DNA of 5,797 nt from JAKACA01 sp050010115 (lineage in GTDB: Bacteria; Actinomycetota; Acidimicrobiia; Acidimicrobiales; Bog-793): NCBI GenBank assembly GCA_050010115.1, contig JBEKLQ010000156.1, positions 1-5,797 on the forward strand. Direction: 5' to 3'. The notes beneath the pieces were generated by a model. It was not told where the DNA came from, searched no databases, and saw only the letters and a list, made by a program, of their open reading frames with translations. The position numbers were made by a program, and so were the translations under genes. This document shows, piece by piece, positions 4,794-5,797 of the stretch. Within the stretch, counting starts at the first letter, position 1; each line of letters begins with the position of its first letter.

Positions 4794-5797
4794 CGAAGGT
4801 CTCCCGCAGGTGCTGGGCAGCCTCGGCGGAGCGCCCGCCCGCTGCAAGGAGGTCGGCATACACACGGACCGGGAGTGCGACGTGCACACCCTGGATCACG
4901 GGTCCCTGATCGGTCATGGCCGTGGGAATCTGGCGGACCGCGATGCGCTCACCCTTCTCCACGATGCGACCCCCAAGAAGCGACGCCAGGAGGGACCGGT
5001 CCGACATCAACTCCGCGTCGACGTACAACTCAAGGGTTGTCACGTCGCTGATGTACGGGGCTAGCAGCACCGACGCCGCAACACCGGTCACCGCCCAGCG
5101 AGCCTTGCTGCTGTTCAGCCCTCGGGCAATCTCGCTGCGAAGCGTCTGGAGAGGATCCTTCCAGAGGCGATGCACCAGAAGCGGCGGCTGCTTCGACTGC
5201 TGCTCGGAGGCGGCGGCGGCGTAGGCGTCGAGCAGGGCGTCCGTGTCGACGATGCGCCGTGCGGACGCCGGCCCTCGCTGGGCTTGTGGCCTGGCCAGCA
5301 GGCCAAGTCGCTCAAGCCGCGCGAGAGCGGTCGCCGTTGCCTGGCGCGACAACCCGGTGGCCCGCTCGATGCCCTCGACGGTGGGGGGGACTCCCGACAG
5401 GGCGGCTTCGGCGACGCTCAGCGTCGAACGTGCCCACCGAGTCGTTTCGTCGGGGCGCGCACGCACCTGTGCCGGCTCTCGGGATATGACGAGACCAGAC
5501 GGCCTGATGATCTCGGCGTGACCGACCTCATCAACCCATCCGAGGCCCTCGTGGCTAAGCCACTTCCTCGCCCCCTCCGAGAGCTTGGCTGCGACCACGA
5601 CCTCCAAGCCCGGAACGAGGAGGGCGAGCTGCTCGACGTCCGCCGGCCAGCCCTCCCCAGCCCATCCGGCTGTGAAACGGTGCTTCGTCGTGCCAGCCCA
5701 GACAGCCACATCGAAAGCAGGGGCACTGGCTTTCTGGCGTGGACTGACGTCCACTCGGAGGCCGTGGGGCAGGGCAGCCGCAAGGACCCGCCGTACC
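4774..5797 (-). CDS. AbiEi-like antitoxin / winged-helix regulator, 5' end beyond the window
   Basis: Probable antitoxin and autorepressor of the pair. The frame is open to the window edge: 340 residues are visible, with coding-like sequence (VRRVLAAALPHGLRV) before a GTG at 5754. That GTG has no ribosome site, so the true start is probably outside. In visible numbering, residues 15-105 form an alpha/beta domain (FDVAVWAG; LEVVVAAKLSEGARKWLSHEGLGWVDEVGHAEI) resembling nuclease-like folds fused to such regulators. Residues 125-168 form a winged helix (PPTVEGIERATGLSRQATATALARLERLGLL), and 205-340 an AbiEi-like C-terminal domain with RWAVTGVAASVLLAPY, LELYVD and ALPVRVYADLLAAGGRSAEAAQHLRE. It ends in TAG at 4774-4776, overlapping the toxin start, the usual antitoxin-first order with translational coupling. 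AbiEi proteins repress their own promoter, which would lie outside the window. The pairing is clear; the N-terminal domain's function is not. Confidence 0.75.
   Translation of the reverse strand, partial: VRRVLAAALPHGLRVDVSPRQKASAPAFDVAVWAGTTKHRFTAGWAGEGWPADVEQLALLVPGLEVVVAAKLSEGARKWLSHEGLGWVDEVGHAEIIRPSGLVISREPAQVRARPDETTRWARSTLSVAEAALSGVPPTVEGIERATGLSRQATATALARLERLGLLARPQAQRGPASARRIVDTDALLDAYAAAASEQQSKQPPLLVHRLWKDPLQTLRSEIARGLNSSKARWAVTGVAASVLLAPYISDVTTLELYVDAELMSDRSLLASLLGGRIVEKGERIAVRQIPTAMTDQGPVIQGVHVALPVRVYADLLAAGGRSAEAAQHLRETFDAGTAA
4801..4805 (-). promoter_or_regulatory. Ribosome binding site of the toxin gene, inside the antitoxin gene
   Basis: GGGAG on the minus strand lies 7 bases before the ATG at 4791-4793, within the last codons of the antitoxin. 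It selects this start over the longer open frame reaching 4889, which has no supporting site, and indicates translational coupling. Confidence 0.6.

Noticed and set aside
4794..4889. Longer toxin start reaching base 4889
   Set aside because: The extra residues overlap the antitoxin out of frame and look non-native; the ATG at 4791-4793 has GGGAG at good spacing.
1..5797. CRISPR array or rRNA
   Set aside because: No regularly spaced repeat series and no conserved rRNA segments were seen on either strand.

Overview
The window is GC-rich, with the codon use, GTG starts and long out-of-frame shadow ORFs expected of a high-GC genome, most plausibly an actinomycete (Actinomycetota). This placement is an inference; no phylogenetic marker gene is present. 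The gene content is accessory: a tyrosine integrase, a tRNA-derived attachment core, a drug-efflux pump with its repressor, and an abortive-infection/toxin-antitoxin pair.

Layout. Bases 1-117 hold the last codons of an unidentified plus-strand gene and a strong GC hairpin. Bases 210-1140 (minus) encode a tyrosine recombinase broken by one extra base in a G6 run. The intergenic stretch 1141-1563 is less GC-rich and dense in small repeats. It contains a 46-bp copy of the 3' half of a tRNA-Gln(UUG) gene (1305-1350), best read as the integrase's attachment core. Bases 1564-2169 (minus) are a TetR-family repressor and 2225-3697 (plus) a 14-helix MFS drug exporter of the DHA2 (EmrB/QacA) type. Their short divergent promoter region is filled by a perfect 14-bp inverted repeat. 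Bases 3698-3958 are a gene-free convergent spacer with repeats resembling those near the integrase. Bases 3959-5797 (minus) carry an AbiE-like type IV toxin-antitoxin operon: an AbiEi-like antitoxin running off the right edge, overlapping by 20 bases an AbiEii-like nucleotidyltransferase toxin, which is also broken by one extra base in a homopolymer.

How the parts fit. The order integrase / tRNA 3' fragment / cargo, with no tRNA 5' half beside the core, is the arrangement of an attP site (circular or tandem element) rather than an ordinary integrated attL. The pump would be cargo de-repressed when a ligand releases TetR, and AbiE-type pairs are known for phage defence and for stabilising mobile DNA. 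Both inactivated genes differ from an intact frame by one extra base in a C/G run, so sequencing error and real decay must be separated before either is called dead.
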